A DNA stretch of 16,474 nucleotides, taken from Collinsella aerofaciens (GTDB lineage Bacteria; Actinomycetota; Coriobacteriia; Coriobacteriales; Coriobacteriaceae). Each line of letters starts with the position of its first letter. The first letter of the stretch is position 1. The stretch spans positions 1 through 16,474 of the forward strand of contig JAUUSS010000049.1 of NCBI GenBank assembly GCA_030841765.1, written 5' to 3'. The translations under genes and the position numbers were made by a program. Shown here in pieces: positions 6,891 through 15,377 of the stretch. The notes below the pieces were generated by a model that saw only the letters and a program-made list of their open reading frames with translations, searched no databases and was not told the origin of the DNA.

Positions 6891-8424
6891 CAGAACCTCC
6901 CCAATGTTTTTGGAACAGGCGAACCACCATACGTTCAAACGCACTGCGCGGATCACCGCCCACGCGCTTGTCCTCGTAGCGTTGCTCAACACGGTCGAGC
7001 ACCCGGCCAAGTTCGGTAAACCAGCCCGTCTTGTCAATAGCCACAATGGGCTGCTGGCTCAGGATACGATACGGCAAGTTGGCGGTATAGGTATCGAGCC
7101 GCAGCAGCGCCACGATAAAAAACACCGCTGCACCCAACAAAAAGCCAAAGCCGTAAAACTGCTGCGGTAAGAGCAGAGAAACGGCAGTCGCCAGCCCGGC
7201 CACACCGGCAAACAGCCCCGAGGCCAGCACAGCCCCCTTGTAGTCGGTAAAGTACAGCAAGATGAGCAACACCGTATTGCCCACGGCATACAAGCCGTAG
7301 CCCACGCACAACGTGCGAAAATACCCGTGCATTAGGTTGTTAAAGCCCAACGGTAGGGCCGACAGCACCGTGGTCTCGAGCGAGATGACCGCCGCCGTCA
7401 CAAACAGCTGCTTGAGCGCGCAAAACCGTAGTTCTCGGTTGAGCGTGGCAAGCATTTCCTCCTCGGCCACCACAATGTCGCCCACCACGCCACCGTCGTT
7501 GAACAGGCTGTAGTAGTCGCGGTAGCGCGGATAAAAGTTGACCTCGACCGAGACCACAAAGTTGACGGACGTGACCAGGATCGTCAAAAACGCGATGAGC
7601 GCCGGCACATCGTGGTACGGCGCACCATAAAACAAGCCCTTGACCTGCACGCCAATGGGACCGGCCCAAATTATCACCAAGTGCGCAAAGAGACCCAGGT
7701 TGGTAAACAAGCCCGTGAGCGCCAGCGGCATAAACTGATCGAGCCACTGCAAAAAGAGCCAGGGGCTGCGGTCGCTCTGAGGAAAATAACGGTACAGCAG
7801 CACCACGTCCCAGGCGAGCATGACGCCGTAGCCCAGAGCAATTGACGCCAACAGGCCCTCGACCGGCGGCAGTCCCAGCGCCAGCGCGGCCAGGGCGCAC
7901 AGGCACGCCACGCCAATGGCAGCCGCAAAGCTGCATAGGATACCGCGGTAATCCTTGATGGCCGTGAGGTAACTCATGCCGTTCCAGTTGACGATCATAA
8001 TGTTGAACAGCCACAGGCACAGCAGCCCCTGCAGCAGCGTGGCGCCCGAGAACAGCAGAAAGACGCCGTAGAGCACCGTGCCCGCAACGAGCATGACGGC
8101 ATTGGAGCCCCAAAACGAGGGCAGAATCTCGTCCTCGCGCTCGGCAAACAACATATCAGCCAAAAAGCGCGTGACCGGCATGGAGAAAAAGCTCGTGAGC
8201 GTGAGCGACGCCAGCAGCGTATAGGTCACCATGCACACCAGCAGGTCTTGGTTGGCGCGTCCCACGCCCCACAGACCGCACAGCACCAAGATACCCACCT
8301 GGAGCAGCACGCCCAGCAGCATCGGGCCCGTGCACACAATGCCGGCGTAGCCATAGGCGCGCATCGTGGCAAACAGGCCCTTGCGCCTAAACAGGCGCTT
8401 GAGCTCAAAACCGATTCCGGCCAC
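6880..8424 (-). CDS. pelG: PelG, Pel exopolysaccharide transporter
   Basis: A 514-aa polytopic membrane protein with roughly a dozen hydrophobic segments, of the PelG family in the MOP flippase superfamily. The N-terminus MAGIGFELKRLFRRKG is the PelG signature, as is the middle region with WNGMSYLTAIKDYR and the VEVNFYPRYRDYY segment (about residues 302-314). PelG works with PelF, moving the growing polymer across the cytoplasmic membrane. The C-terminal ~60 residues are hydrophilic and cytosolic. The start is GTG at 8422-8424 with GGGGGAG just upstream, 3 nt after the pelF stop. Length and motifs fit the family, and the adjacency to pelF supports the call. No PelB or PelC gene is present, as expected without an outer membrane. 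Confidence 0.95.
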   Translation of the reverse strand: MAGIGFELKRLFRRKGLFATMRAYGYAGIVCTGPMLLGVLLQVGILVLCGLWGVGRANQDLLVCMVTYTLLASLTLTSFFSMPVTRFLADMLFAEREDEILPSFWGSNAVMLVAGTVLYGVFLLFSGATLLQGLLCLWLFNIMIVNWNGMSYLTAIKDYRGILCSFAAAIGVACLCALAALALGLPPVEGLLASIALGYGVMLAWDVVLLYRYFPQSDRSPWLFLQWLDQFMPLALTGLFTNLGLFAHLVIIWAGPIGVQVKGLFYGAPYHDVPALIAFLTILVTSVNFVVSVEVNFYPRYRDYYSLFNDGGVVGDIVVAEEEMLATLNRELRFCALKQLFVTAAVISLETTVLSALPLGFNNLMHGYFRTLCVGYGLYAVGNTVLLILLYFTDYKGAVLASGLFAGVAGLATAVSLLLPQQFYGFGFLLGAAVFFIVALLRLDTYTANLPYRILSQQPIVAIDKTGWFTELGRVLDRVEQRYEDKRVGGDPRSAFERMVVRLFQKHWGGSDDR

Positions 8425-8427
8425 CGG

Positions 8428-9855
8428 CTACTCCCCCTCTCTGGGCAGGTCAAACGCGCGCGCCGTCTCGTCGTACAGCGCGCGATAGTTGGCGAGCATC
8501 TGCTCGTGCAAAAAGTACGTGGCAACGCGACGCTGGCCACGCTCCCCCATCTCAATGCGACGAGCGCGGCTTGTGCACATGCGTTCCATAGCATCGGCCA
8601 AGCCCTTGCGATACATAGGCGGCGTCACAAAACCCGCCACGCCAAAGTCATCGCCCGGGGCGCCTTCGAGAAGCTCGCGACAGCAGCCCACCTCAGTCGT
8701 CACGCAGGGACGGCGCGCTGCAAGCGACTCCAGCACGCTGAGCGGCTGGCCCTTGGAGATGCTCGTCAAAATGGTAAAGTCGAGCTTTTCCATGTACTCG
8801 ACCACGTTGACGCGGCCGGTAAAGATCAGGTCGCGCACGCCCAGGGTTTCGACCAGCGCGTGGCACTCGGCGCCGTACTCTTCGTCGTCCACGCCGCCCA
8901 TGATGTGCAGGCGCACCTTGGGCAGGCGCTCGTGCAGCTCAAAAAAGGCATAGATCATAGTCTTGACGTCCTTGATGGGCGCCAGGCGCACCACCGCGCC
9001 AATGTCCACCCAGCCGTCATCGGGCTTTAAGGGAATGTCCTTAATGCAGTCGAACTGGATGCGGTTGGGGATGAGCAGACATTTGTCTGCATCGCAACCC
9101 ATATCGATCTGCGTCTTGCGGGCGTTATGGAACAAACTCGTCACGCGGAAGGCGCGGCGGTAGATCTCCTCCGAAAGCAGGTAGAAAAAGCGAATCCAGC
9201 GGTCCTTAAACGACGGCACCACCCAGTCGGCGCGAATGATCTCTTCCTCGCGCTCGCGGGTATAGATGCCGTGCTCGGTGAGCAACACCGGCGCATGGTG
9301 AACGCTTGAGCCCAGGCAGGCGAGCAGGCCGCCGTAGCCGGTCGAGATAGCGTGGTACACATCGGCAACCGGCACCTCGCTGCCCAGCAGGTAGAGCACC
9401 GGCAACAGCATAGAGCGCATGGTGTGGAATGCGTCGGCGAAGGGCGTGTAGGGGTACTCGGCAAGGCACACGTCGCGGAAGATATCCATAAACGTGCGGC
9501 TCTGCAAAAACGAGAGCGGATGCACGCGACGGCGCTGGAAGATATCGAACAGCACGTCCCAGTCCGGATTGGAGAGCGACACCAGGCGGCGTAGCGCCTC
9601 GCGCTCGCGGTCGTTAAAACTGGCTTCATGTTGCTCGCCCGAAAGCCGCAGGGCATCGTCCAGGAACACCTCGTGCACCTCGACCACGTTGCTGGGCAGC
9701 TCGTAGACAAATTTGCCGCGGTCGGCAGCATGCGCGCCAATCACCCACAGCACGAACTCGTGCTCGGGCATGGCCTGGATATAGCCATGCATCCAGGTAG
9801 ATACGCCGCCGTGCACATAAGGGTAGCAACCCTCGAGTACCAAGCAGATTCTCAT
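8428..9855 (-). CDS. pelF: PelF, Pel polysaccharide glycosyltransferase (GT4)
   Basis: A 475-aa cytosolic GT-B glycosyltransferase of family GT4. It is thought to polymerise the Pel backbone (N-acetylgalactosamine-rich in Pseudomonas) from a UDP-sugar. Diagnostic motifs are the N-terminal EGCYPYVHGGVSTW (8-21), EHGIYTRERE (194-203), the donor-phosphate loop VVRLAPIKD (288-296) and SISKGQPLSVLESLA (365-379), which corresponds to the GT4 EX7E region. All are characteristic of PelF rather than of general GT4 enzymes. The ATG overlaps the stop of the preceding gene (ATGA). AAGGAGGGTG lies 7 nt upstream. No sugar-nucleotide epimerase is encoded here, so the donor must come from elsewhere in the genome. 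Confidence 0.96.
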   Translation of the reverse strand: MRICLVLEGCYPYVHGGVSTWMHGYIQAMPEHEFVLWVIGAHAADRGKFVYELPSNVVEVHEVFLDDALRLSGEQHEASFNDREREALRRLVSLSNPDWDVLFDIFQRRRVHPLSFLQSRTFMDIFRDVCLAEYPYTPFADAFHTMRSMLLPVLYLLGSEVPVADVYHAISTGYGGLLACLGSSVHHAPVLLTEHGIYTREREEEIIRADWVVPSFKDRWIRFFYLLSEEIYRRAFRVTSLFHNARKTQIDMGCDADKCLLIPNRIQFDCIKDIPLKPDDGWVDIGAVVRLAPIKDVKTMIYAFFELHERLPKVRLHIMGGVDDEEYGAECHALVETLGVRDLIFTGRVNVVEYMEKLDFTILTSISKGQPLSVLESLAARRPCVTTEVGCCRELLEGAPGDDFGVAGFVTPPMYRKGLADAMERMCTSRARRIEMGERGQRRVATYFLHEQMLANYRALYDETARAFDLPREGE

Positions 9856-11732
9856 CTGTCGCCACCCTCCTTGCGCTCGATCGTCAGGGTATTATCATTT
9901 GCCTTGAGCAGATACAGATCGCCCGTAAGGTGCGTCAGTTCGCCACCCGTCACCGCACCCGGCTCGCCATTATTGGCGCGGAACATGAGCCACGCCTCGT
10001 CGTGGAAATTGCCCAGGCTGAGCGTCCAGGCATCCGCACCGGTATCCACGCTCACCGTAACCGACGAAAGGCGCTGAATGGCACCGGAGCACTCCGACGC
10101 CGTCTGGCGGCGCAGGTCGGGCGCAGACTTGGTAAGCCAGTCCAGGTAGTCGGTCAGGCCGCCCTTGTAGACTTCCCAGCCCTCCTTGGCGCCGCGATCG
10201 GGATCGAGCAGGTCGTCCGGGTGCATAAAGTGCGTACTCACGTAGTGCATGTTGAGCTCGGACACGGCAGCCAGGCGCATATAGGAATCGTCGACCATGC
10301 CGCCCGAGACAATACGCGGCTGCTCCACAATACCATCGCTCGCCACGCCAAACTCCTGCACGTACGGCAGGTCGGTACCGTCCTCAAAATACGTACTGGC
10401 AATAGTCTTAATGCGCGGAACATCGGTGCCGATAAGCTGGCGCGCGCGGGCCGAAAGGATATTCGACGGTGGCACGTAGACCGAGCCGTGCGCGTTGGGC
10501 AGCACCTCGTCCTGGAAGGCTATAAGCTCGTTGAGCGAAGCGACGAGCGTTTCCTTGTTCTTCCAGGTCTTGTAGTCATACAGCGTGCCATAGTCGGTAT
10601 CCCAGAGCGCCAGAGGCTGATGGTTGTAGCCGTGAAAGCCCAGCTCTCCGCCCATCTGCAGCAGCATGCCGCCAAAATAGCGGAACTGCGTGGTATCAGC
10701 CTGGCGCGCGGGCTCGGTCTGGTTGACCGCGTCCTCGTAGTTTTCGATCATCACGCCGGTATAGCGAATGCCGTATTTTTGCGCAAGCTTTTGCAGATCG
10801 GGCCACCAGACCTTGGTGTAAAAATCCGCAATGGAAAGGCCGTAGTCACGCTTGATATAAGTACCATCGCCCGAGGGCACGGGGCTAGGAAAGTCGTCCA
10901 AATAGAACACGGCGCTGTTGATGACCGGATAGGCCGAGGCATCACCCAGCAAGCTTATGGCCGAAGCATAGAACCCACGCATGACCTTGTCGTAGATACC
11001 AATGTTGCACACCACGGTGTGACCACTGCCGCAATCGTTAGACCAAATGAGCGGCGTGCCCGCGTCACCGGTCTTTGCCCATACGTGCGCCGTTTCGCGC
11101 AATGAAACCGAAAGCGAAGAATCGAAGGGATCCGAGAACTCGTAGCGCTCTCCTCCGCCCAACATAAAGTCATCGCTCGGCACAATGCTTTCGGCTTTCG
11201 CATAGTCATATCCGGCCGATTCGATCCCAAGCTTGGAAGCAATAGCCTGCAGGCAGTTCGAGTTATCTGGCGTCATGCCCAGCATGAGTGAGCCGCCCAC
11301 ACTCACCCAACTCATCAGATCGGTCAGATGCGTACCCAGTCCGTCAAGCGAGGGCATAAGCACAATCACGCGATCAAACGACGTGAGCGATGGGATCGCG
11401 TCCGCACCGTCGGTGGCAATATCAACATCGCGATGGGCGATCTTCATGTCGAGCAGGATCTGGTCGAACTGTTCCTTTACGTCCTCGACGCCAGCTTGAT
11501 CGGAATCGGTAATGACCAGGCACGTGGGCTTTTGGCCAAAGATTGCCGAGGAGGCCGGCACCGCATCGTTGGCGGCCAGCATCCCCAGCTTATGCTGGCC
11601 CGCACTGTACTGCACGCCGGCACGCTCCACCAGCAGCACAGCGGCCATGACAATAAAGACCGCCCACACCACGAGGAGTCCCATCCAACGAAAGCGCCCT
11701 GCACGGTCGCGGATATGTTGCGCCACGCTCAT
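9852..11732 (-). CDS. PelA-type polysaccharide deacetylase (DUF2194)
   Basis: A 626-aa protein with one N-terminal membrane anchor (residues 17-35) and a large extracytoplasmic part. Residues 70-260 form an alpha/beta domain of unclear role. The deacetylase domain (about 275-530) carries YLDDFPSP (Asp279-Asp280), HGYNH (His367 and His371), VYVPPS (419-423 region) and STHFMHPDD, the Asp-His-His metal site and substrate motifs of PelA and DUF2194 proteins. A beta-rich tail follows. Pseudomonas PelA also has a glycoside hydrolase domain; none is seen here, matching the deacetylase-only PelA of the Bacillus cereus operon. It probably removes acetyl groups from the polymer outside the membrane. 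ATG 11730-11732 overlaps the pelE stop (ATGA) and follows GGAGGAGG; a TTG at 11756 lacks such support. Confidence 0.88.
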   Translation of the reverse strand: MSVAQHIRDRAGRFRWMGLLVVWAVFIVMAAVLLVERAGVQYSAGQHKLGMLAANDAVPASSAIFGQKPTCLVITDSDQAGVEDVKEQFDQILLDMKIAHRDVDIATDGADAIPSLTSFDRVIVLMPSLDGLGTHLTDLMSWVSVGGSLMLGMTPDNSNCLQAIASKLGIESAGYDYAKAESIVPSDDFMLGGGERYEFSDPFDSSLSVSLRETAHVWAKTGDAGTPLIWSNDCGSGHTVVCNIGIYDKVMRGFYASAISLLGDASAYPVINSAVFYLDDFPSPVPSGDGTYIKRDYGLSIADFYTKVWWPDLQKLAQKYGIRYTGVMIENYEDAVNQTEPARQADTTQFRYFGGMLLQMGGELGFHGYNHQPLALWDTDYGTLYDYKTWKNKETLVASLNELIAFQDEVLPNAHGSVYVPPSNILSARARQLIGTDVPRIKTIASTYFEDGTDLPYVQEFGVASDGIVEQPRIVSGGMVDDSYMRLAAVSELNMHYVSTHFMHPDDLLDPDRGAKEGWEVYKGGLTDYLDWLTKSAPDLRRQTASECSGAIQRLSSVTVSVDTGADAWTLSLGNFHDEAWLMFRANNGEPGAVTGGELTHLTGDLYLLKANDNTLTIERKEGGDR

Positions 11733-12634
11733 CTGGCCTCCTCCCCGTCGCGCCAAAACGCCAACTTTTCGCGGTTGTCGGCGCTCAAATACACATGTTG
11801 CTTGTCAATCGCATCGATCACACGGTGGACCTCGTCACCGTCGCGGCGCATCACGGCCAGGCGCAGGCAAAGCATCCAAACCTCCTGCTCCTCGGGCACG
11901 TCTATCACCAGCTGGTCGGTCACGGCCTGCGCCTCGTCGATCTGTCCGACATCGGCCAGCGCCGTCGCGTATCGAATGCGCAGCTCAAGGGTATCCTCGC
12001 GCTCGCAGCGACGCGCAAGCAGGCGCGCGTACTGTTGGCGCTGAATCTGAGCCACGCGCCCCTCAGCCAAGCCCGAGCACAAGTATTCACCAAGAAAATC
12101 GCAGTATTCGTTGAGGTTTTGAGCGCTCGGGTCCGTCTTAAAGGCACGCTCCAGCTGCTGCAGTTTAAGGTCGGACTCCTTGGAGATCTGCGCCACCGCC
12201 GTCGCGGCATAGTGCGCCACCTCAACGTCGTCGTTAAGCTTAGCCGCCTGCAGCTGCGCCAGGTACGCGTCGGGCTCCTCGGTGAGCATGGAGAGCATTA
12301 GGCGGCGCCGGTATGCCGGGTCGTTGACGATGAGTGCCTCCTCGAGCGGCACTACGCCTGAATCGTCCTCACCACTCGGTACCGACATACTGCGATGCAG
12401 GTCATCGTTGAAGCGCAGCGACTCCAGCGCAGACCCTTTCAGCCCCTCGCCAAACACCGCGCTGCACACCGATAGCAAAACCACCAGCAACGGGCCCCAC
12501 AGCGGCACCAGCACTATCACAGCCAGCATGTGCCCGCGCACCGGCAGCAGGCCCAGTTTCATGAGCGTCCACAGCATCAGGCAAACCAGCGCATGAATCA
12601 GCAGCAAGACGGCAGCAACGACAAGCGAGATCAA
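11729..12634 (-). CDS. PelE-like membrane/TPR protein
   Basis: A 301-aa protein with two N-terminal membrane helices (about 3-25 and 36-58) and a helical cytosolic domain. The region from about 100 to 290 has tetratricopeptide-like helix pairs, for example around residues 140-165 and 225-245. This matches the layout of PelE, which interacts with other Pel membrane components in Pseudomonas. Sequence resemblance alone is modest; the assignment rests on topology and its place between pelD and the deacetylase, the same as in Bacillus cereus. It starts with TTG (12632-12634), overlapping the pelD TGA stop, with a GAGGGGG ribosome site about 6 nt upstream, so its translation is coupled to pelD. 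Confidence 0.75.
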   Translation of the reverse strand: MISLVVAAVLLLIHALVCLMLWTLMKLGLLPVRGHMLAVIVLVPLWGPLLVVLLSVCSAVFGEGLKGSALESLRFNDDLHRSMSVPSGEDDSGVVPLEEALIVNDPAYRRRLMLSMLTEEPDAYLAQLQAAKLNDDVEVAHYAATAVAQISKESDLKLQQLERAFKTDPSAQNLNEYCDFLGEYLCSGLAEGRVAQIQRQQYARLLARRCEREDTLELRIRYATALADVGQIDEAQAVTDQLVIDVPEEQEVWMLCLRLAVMRRDGDEVHRVIDAIDKQHVYLSADNREKLAFWRDGEEAR

Positions 12635-14769
12635 GCGGCACCCCCCTCACCGTCACCGGTGTAAGAGATGTGCTGCAGCAGCTCCACGATGTCCTCGCCG
12701 TCGACGGGCTCCACCGCAATCTGCTTTGCGCTCAGGCGCTCGCGGATAATGGGCAGATCGCATGCCTTTGCCTGGCGCATAAGCAGGTAGAGCACGTCGC
12801 CGTCGACCAAGCCCGCCGCGTCGCTCTCGCGGATTGCCGACCCAATTGCGCCCACCAGCTCGCCGACAGGCTCCATGCCCGGTACCACGCGCAGGAGCAA
12901 AAAACTCCCCATCTTGCTATCTGCCAGCGCCTGCTCCGCCGCGAGCTCTTGGCCAAAGGCAGCCTGCTTGAGCACGCAAGTGCCGTCAACGCAGCGTTTA
13001 TCCTGCGCCACCGCCTCATAGTCAAAGGCACCGCCCAGCGCGCTTTCGACCAACCCGCACAAGATGCGGAACAGGTTTTGATAATAGAGGGTCATTTGGT
13101 TTTCGGCCGCGCTACGCACAAAGATCAACACGGCGGATGCCCCGTCGCGCTCGATCGTGTATCTAAACATGGGAAGCCCCGGCGTCAGCTCGCGGTTCAC
13201 CCACAGGTTCGAACGACCCCCGTCGCCCAAAAGAGGTGCAAGCTGCTCAAGCGTGAGCGAGCGTGCGGCATCTTCGGCAATCGCGGGACTTGCAGCCACC
13301 AGGCGTGCAAATGCCCCGCCCGAAACATGGTAGATCGCCACGGAATCGTTCTCGAGGATCTCGCCCAAAAGCTCGCAGCACTTGCGATAGATGTCGCGTG
13401 GGTTGAGCATGTCGAGCTCCTGCGTCACCGCAAAGATCTTGCCAAAGCTGTCGTGGCGACCCACGATCTGGCGCCTGTACGCGCGCTTATCCTCGATCGC
13501 GTCGTGGTAGAGCTGCGTAAGGAACGTATTGCGGTTGCGCACGAGCTCGTTTTGATCGCGCTCCGCCCTAATGGCTTCGCTGTTGCGCAGCTGCACATAG
13601 CCGCACACGGCACCCACAACAAAGTACGCAATAAACGGTAGCCAGTTGGACGGCTCGTAGAACAGACCCTGGAAGGTATAGCCGTACTGAGTAAAGTAGC
13701 TGGCTGCCAAACCCACCGACGCCAGCAGCGCCGCAACCAGGCCAAAGTCCAAGCCATACAGCGTGCCGATCAGCACCACGTAGAGCAGGCGATAATCGAG
13801 CACGTTGAGCTGGACCGATTGTGAGAACAGATGCTCCAGTACCTCGAACAGAACCCAGGCAACGCCCGTCTCTAGGCATTTAATAGGCAGCGTGCGCATT
13901 TGGATGCGGTCGATGGCGGCACGCAGCGGGTTGATCTTTTTGATGCGTCCAGCGCCCCAGCGAGCTTGAATGGTCGAGAGATCGCGCAGCAAGTCGTAGC
14001 GCTGAAACCAGCCATAGCGCACGCGAGCGACGTCGCTGGCGGGCAGGGCGTAGCCGGCAGAATCGCCATAGGCAACGGCAAGGCCGGGGAACAGCGCCCT
14101 GAGGGCGTCGCCCACCTCACCCGCCGTGTGATGGAAGGTATCGGCTACGTCGAGCGTCTCAAAGTTACCATCCCAGCTATCGAAGATACGGCGTACCAGC
14201 ACCGCAAGCTCCTCGGCACACAGCAGGGGAAACGCCGCATCCTGCGCGCCCTGCAGAGCGACCGATCCGGTTGAGCACGCGTCGAACAACGGCACCAAAA
14301 ACGGATCTTCCAGCGCGACGGAGGCAGTGTACAGGAAGGGCACGCGCAGGATCTTGGTCTGAACGCCCTCGCGAGCAGCGTAGTAGCGGCACAGGTCGTT
14401 GGCCGCGTGCGCGATAATACCCTTGCCCGTTCGCCCCGCGGCATCGGCGGCGCCCTCGGCACCTGCGGGCCCTGCTATATACAACAGCTGGATCCGGCTA
14501 CCCATGCACGCGCGAAAGACCGAGCGCAGCAGCTCGATATCGCCCACGCTATCGACATGCGGGGTAAGGTAATTGGAAAGGTAGACCACGCGGTCGAACT
14601 CGTAGGCCTGCTCCAGATGTTGCAGAAGCTCTTTCCACGAGGCATGGGGCGATGACTCGTCGCGGCGCGTGTCCTGCGCGGCTACGACCTGCACATGGTC
14701 CCCGGGGAACGCCTTGGCACAAAAGTCATCGTCAACATATGCGGTGTTGCCAACAACCAGCACCTCCAT
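12631..14769 (-). CDS. PelD-like c-di-GMP receptor with N-terminal degenerate SDR domain
   Basis: A 712-aa protein and first gene of the operon. Residues 1-260 look like an NAD-epimerase/SDR domain, but the YxxxK catalytic pair is missing (the aligned stretch reads IIAHAAND). About four membrane helices lie at 300-395, a charged coiled coil at 396-436, a GAF domain at about 445-585, and a degenerate GGDEF domain to the end. There, RESD (647-650) is followed by five residues and DGDVL (656-660), exactly where active enzymes have RxxD and GGDEF. The synthesis site is therefore lost while the inhibitory c-di-GMP-binding motif remains, as in PelD. Binding would switch on the PelF/PelG machine. 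Start: ATG 14767-14769 with GGGGAGGGG 6 nt upstream; the in-frame ATG at 14796 would precede that site. Confidence 0.87.
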   Translation of the reverse strand: MEVLVVGNTAYVDDDFCAKAFPGDHVQVVAAQDTRRDESSPHASWKELLQHLEQAYEFDRVVYLSNYLTPHVDSVGDIELLRSVFRACMGSRIQLLYIAGPAGAEGAADAAGRTGKGIIAHAANDLCRYYAAREGVQTKILRVPFLYTASVALEDPFLVPLFDACSTGSVALQGAQDAAFPLLCAEELAVLVRRIFDSWDGNFETLDVADTFHHTAGEVGDALRALFPGLAVAYGDSAGYALPASDVARVRYGWFQRYDLLRDLSTIQARWGAGRIKKINPLRAAIDRIQMRTLPIKCLETGVAWVLFEVLEHLFSQSVQLNVLDYRLLYVVLIGTLYGLDFGLVAALLASVGLAASYFTQYGYTFQGLFYEPSNWLPFIAYFVVGAVCGYVQLRNSEAIRAERDQNELVRNRNTFLTQLYHDAIEDKRAYRRQIVGRHDSFGKIFAVTQELDMLNPRDIYRKCCELLGEILENDSVAIYHVSGGAFARLVAASPAIAEDAARSLTLEQLAPLLGDGGRSNLWVNRELTPGLPMFRYTIERDGASAVLIFVRSAAENQMTLYYQNLFRILCGLVESALGGAFDYEAVAQDKRCVDGTCVLKQAAFGQELAAEQALADSKMGSFLLLRVVPGMEPVGELVGAIGSAIRESDAAGLVDGDVLYLLMRQAKACDLPIIRERLSAKQIAVEPVDGEDIVELLQHISYTGDGEGGAA

Positions 14770-14924
14770 GGCGCACCCCTCCCCTAAAATCCACATTTGT
14801 CATAGTCAAACATGCGTATTGTACGCTGTCAACGCGAGCTGGAGCGCCTTTAAGGCTGTTTTAAGAACTTTTTTAAAGGATGTGGGGATGGCAACTCGTC
14901 CGACTCAGGCTCATTGAGAGGCTG
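14770..14924 (-). promoter_or_regulatory. pel operon upstream region with TTGAC repeats and a small palindrome
   Basis: On the minus strand a TTGACA (14832-14827) is directly followed by GCGTACAATACGC (14826-14814), a palindrome with 5-bp arms. A second TTGACT lies at 14809-14804, 17 nt after the first. TACAAT inside the palindrome could be a -10 giving a ~40-nt leader, but no -35 stands at the right distance, so an activator might be needed. No clear terminator follows the upstream gene; only a weak hairpin is present at about 14905-14923. Read-through into pelD is possible. Confidence 0.35.
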
Positions 14925-15377
14925 CTATTCGCTCTGAAAAGGCACATCGCAATCTGCTGACAGCTCTGCAGGGAGAATGGCAGGCAATGTAAGCGCTCCC
15001 ATGGGCGAAAGTCCAGTAACAACCATCAAATAGCTCTTTGCATGGGCATATGCCATCGAAATAGCATTTGAAAGAAGGTAGTGACGCGCCTCGTCATCGG
15101 GAGAGTTCATTGGCATTTGCGCTGAAACCGAGATGGATACTGTAACGCCAGCGTGCATCTTCTCCTGTGCACCTTCATCTCTGTCAAGGAGGCTGCCAAT
15201 TACGCACATCTTTAAACTTGCGCGAGCGTCATTACCGTTTTTCCAAAGGTGGACATCTTGGTAGCTAACGTCAACTTTTAATTCCATGTTATCCGAGGGC
15301 GAATCCTCGATATGGAAATCGGAGTCAACGACGAACAAATTCACGATCTGAATTGGAGCAATAAAATCCCCACTCAT
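14925..15377 (-). CDS. SecB-like chaperone of a TAC toxin-antitoxin system
   Basis: A 150-aa protein, third gene of the cassette. It lacks a signal peptide. The first ~90 residues are strand-rich (IAPIQIVNLFVVDSDFHI, MELKVDVSYQDVHL, GVTVSISVSAQM). Then come a long helix with AYAHAKSYLMVVTGLS (109-124) and a conserved-looking LPAILP (131-136). This matches SecB, in which a four-strand sheet is followed by a helix containing the Y-x-x-x-x-Y...LT segment and a proline-rich LPPI turn. In TAC systems such a solo chaperone protects the antitoxin from degradation. Its ATG overlaps the antitoxin's stop (ATGA), with GGAGG 9 nt upstream, which ties its synthesis to the antitoxin. A general export SecB is less likely given this context. 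The fold call is from pattern and position, not a search. Confidence 0.72.
   Translation of the reverse strand: MSGDFIAPIQIVNLFVVDSDFHIEDSPSDNMELKVDVSYQDVHLWKNGNDARASLKMCVIGSLLDRDEGAQEKMHAGVTVSISVSAQMPMNSPDDEARHYLLSNAISMAYAHAKSYLMVVTGLSPMGALTLPAILPAELSADCDVPFQSE

Noticed and set aside
5985..7019. 344-codon plus-strand open frame
   Set aside because: Antisense to the CotH gene and the pelG 3' end, with shadow-type composition.
6891..7046. N-terminal extension of the CotH protein by 52 residues
   Set aside because: It would lie inside pelG, and it would bury a well-formed lipoprotein signal that has its own strong ribosome site.
9930..11105. 391-codon plus-strand open frame
   Set aside because: Antisense to the deacetylase gene; no motif and no plausible ribosome site.
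14770..14796. Upstream ATG for pelD
   Set aside because: The strong GGGGAGGGG ribosome site lies between it and the second ATG, so only the second can use it.
14925..15377. General protein-export SecB
   Set aside because: A monoderm host has little need for SecB, and the gene overlaps an antitoxin gene; a TAC chaperone explains the context better.
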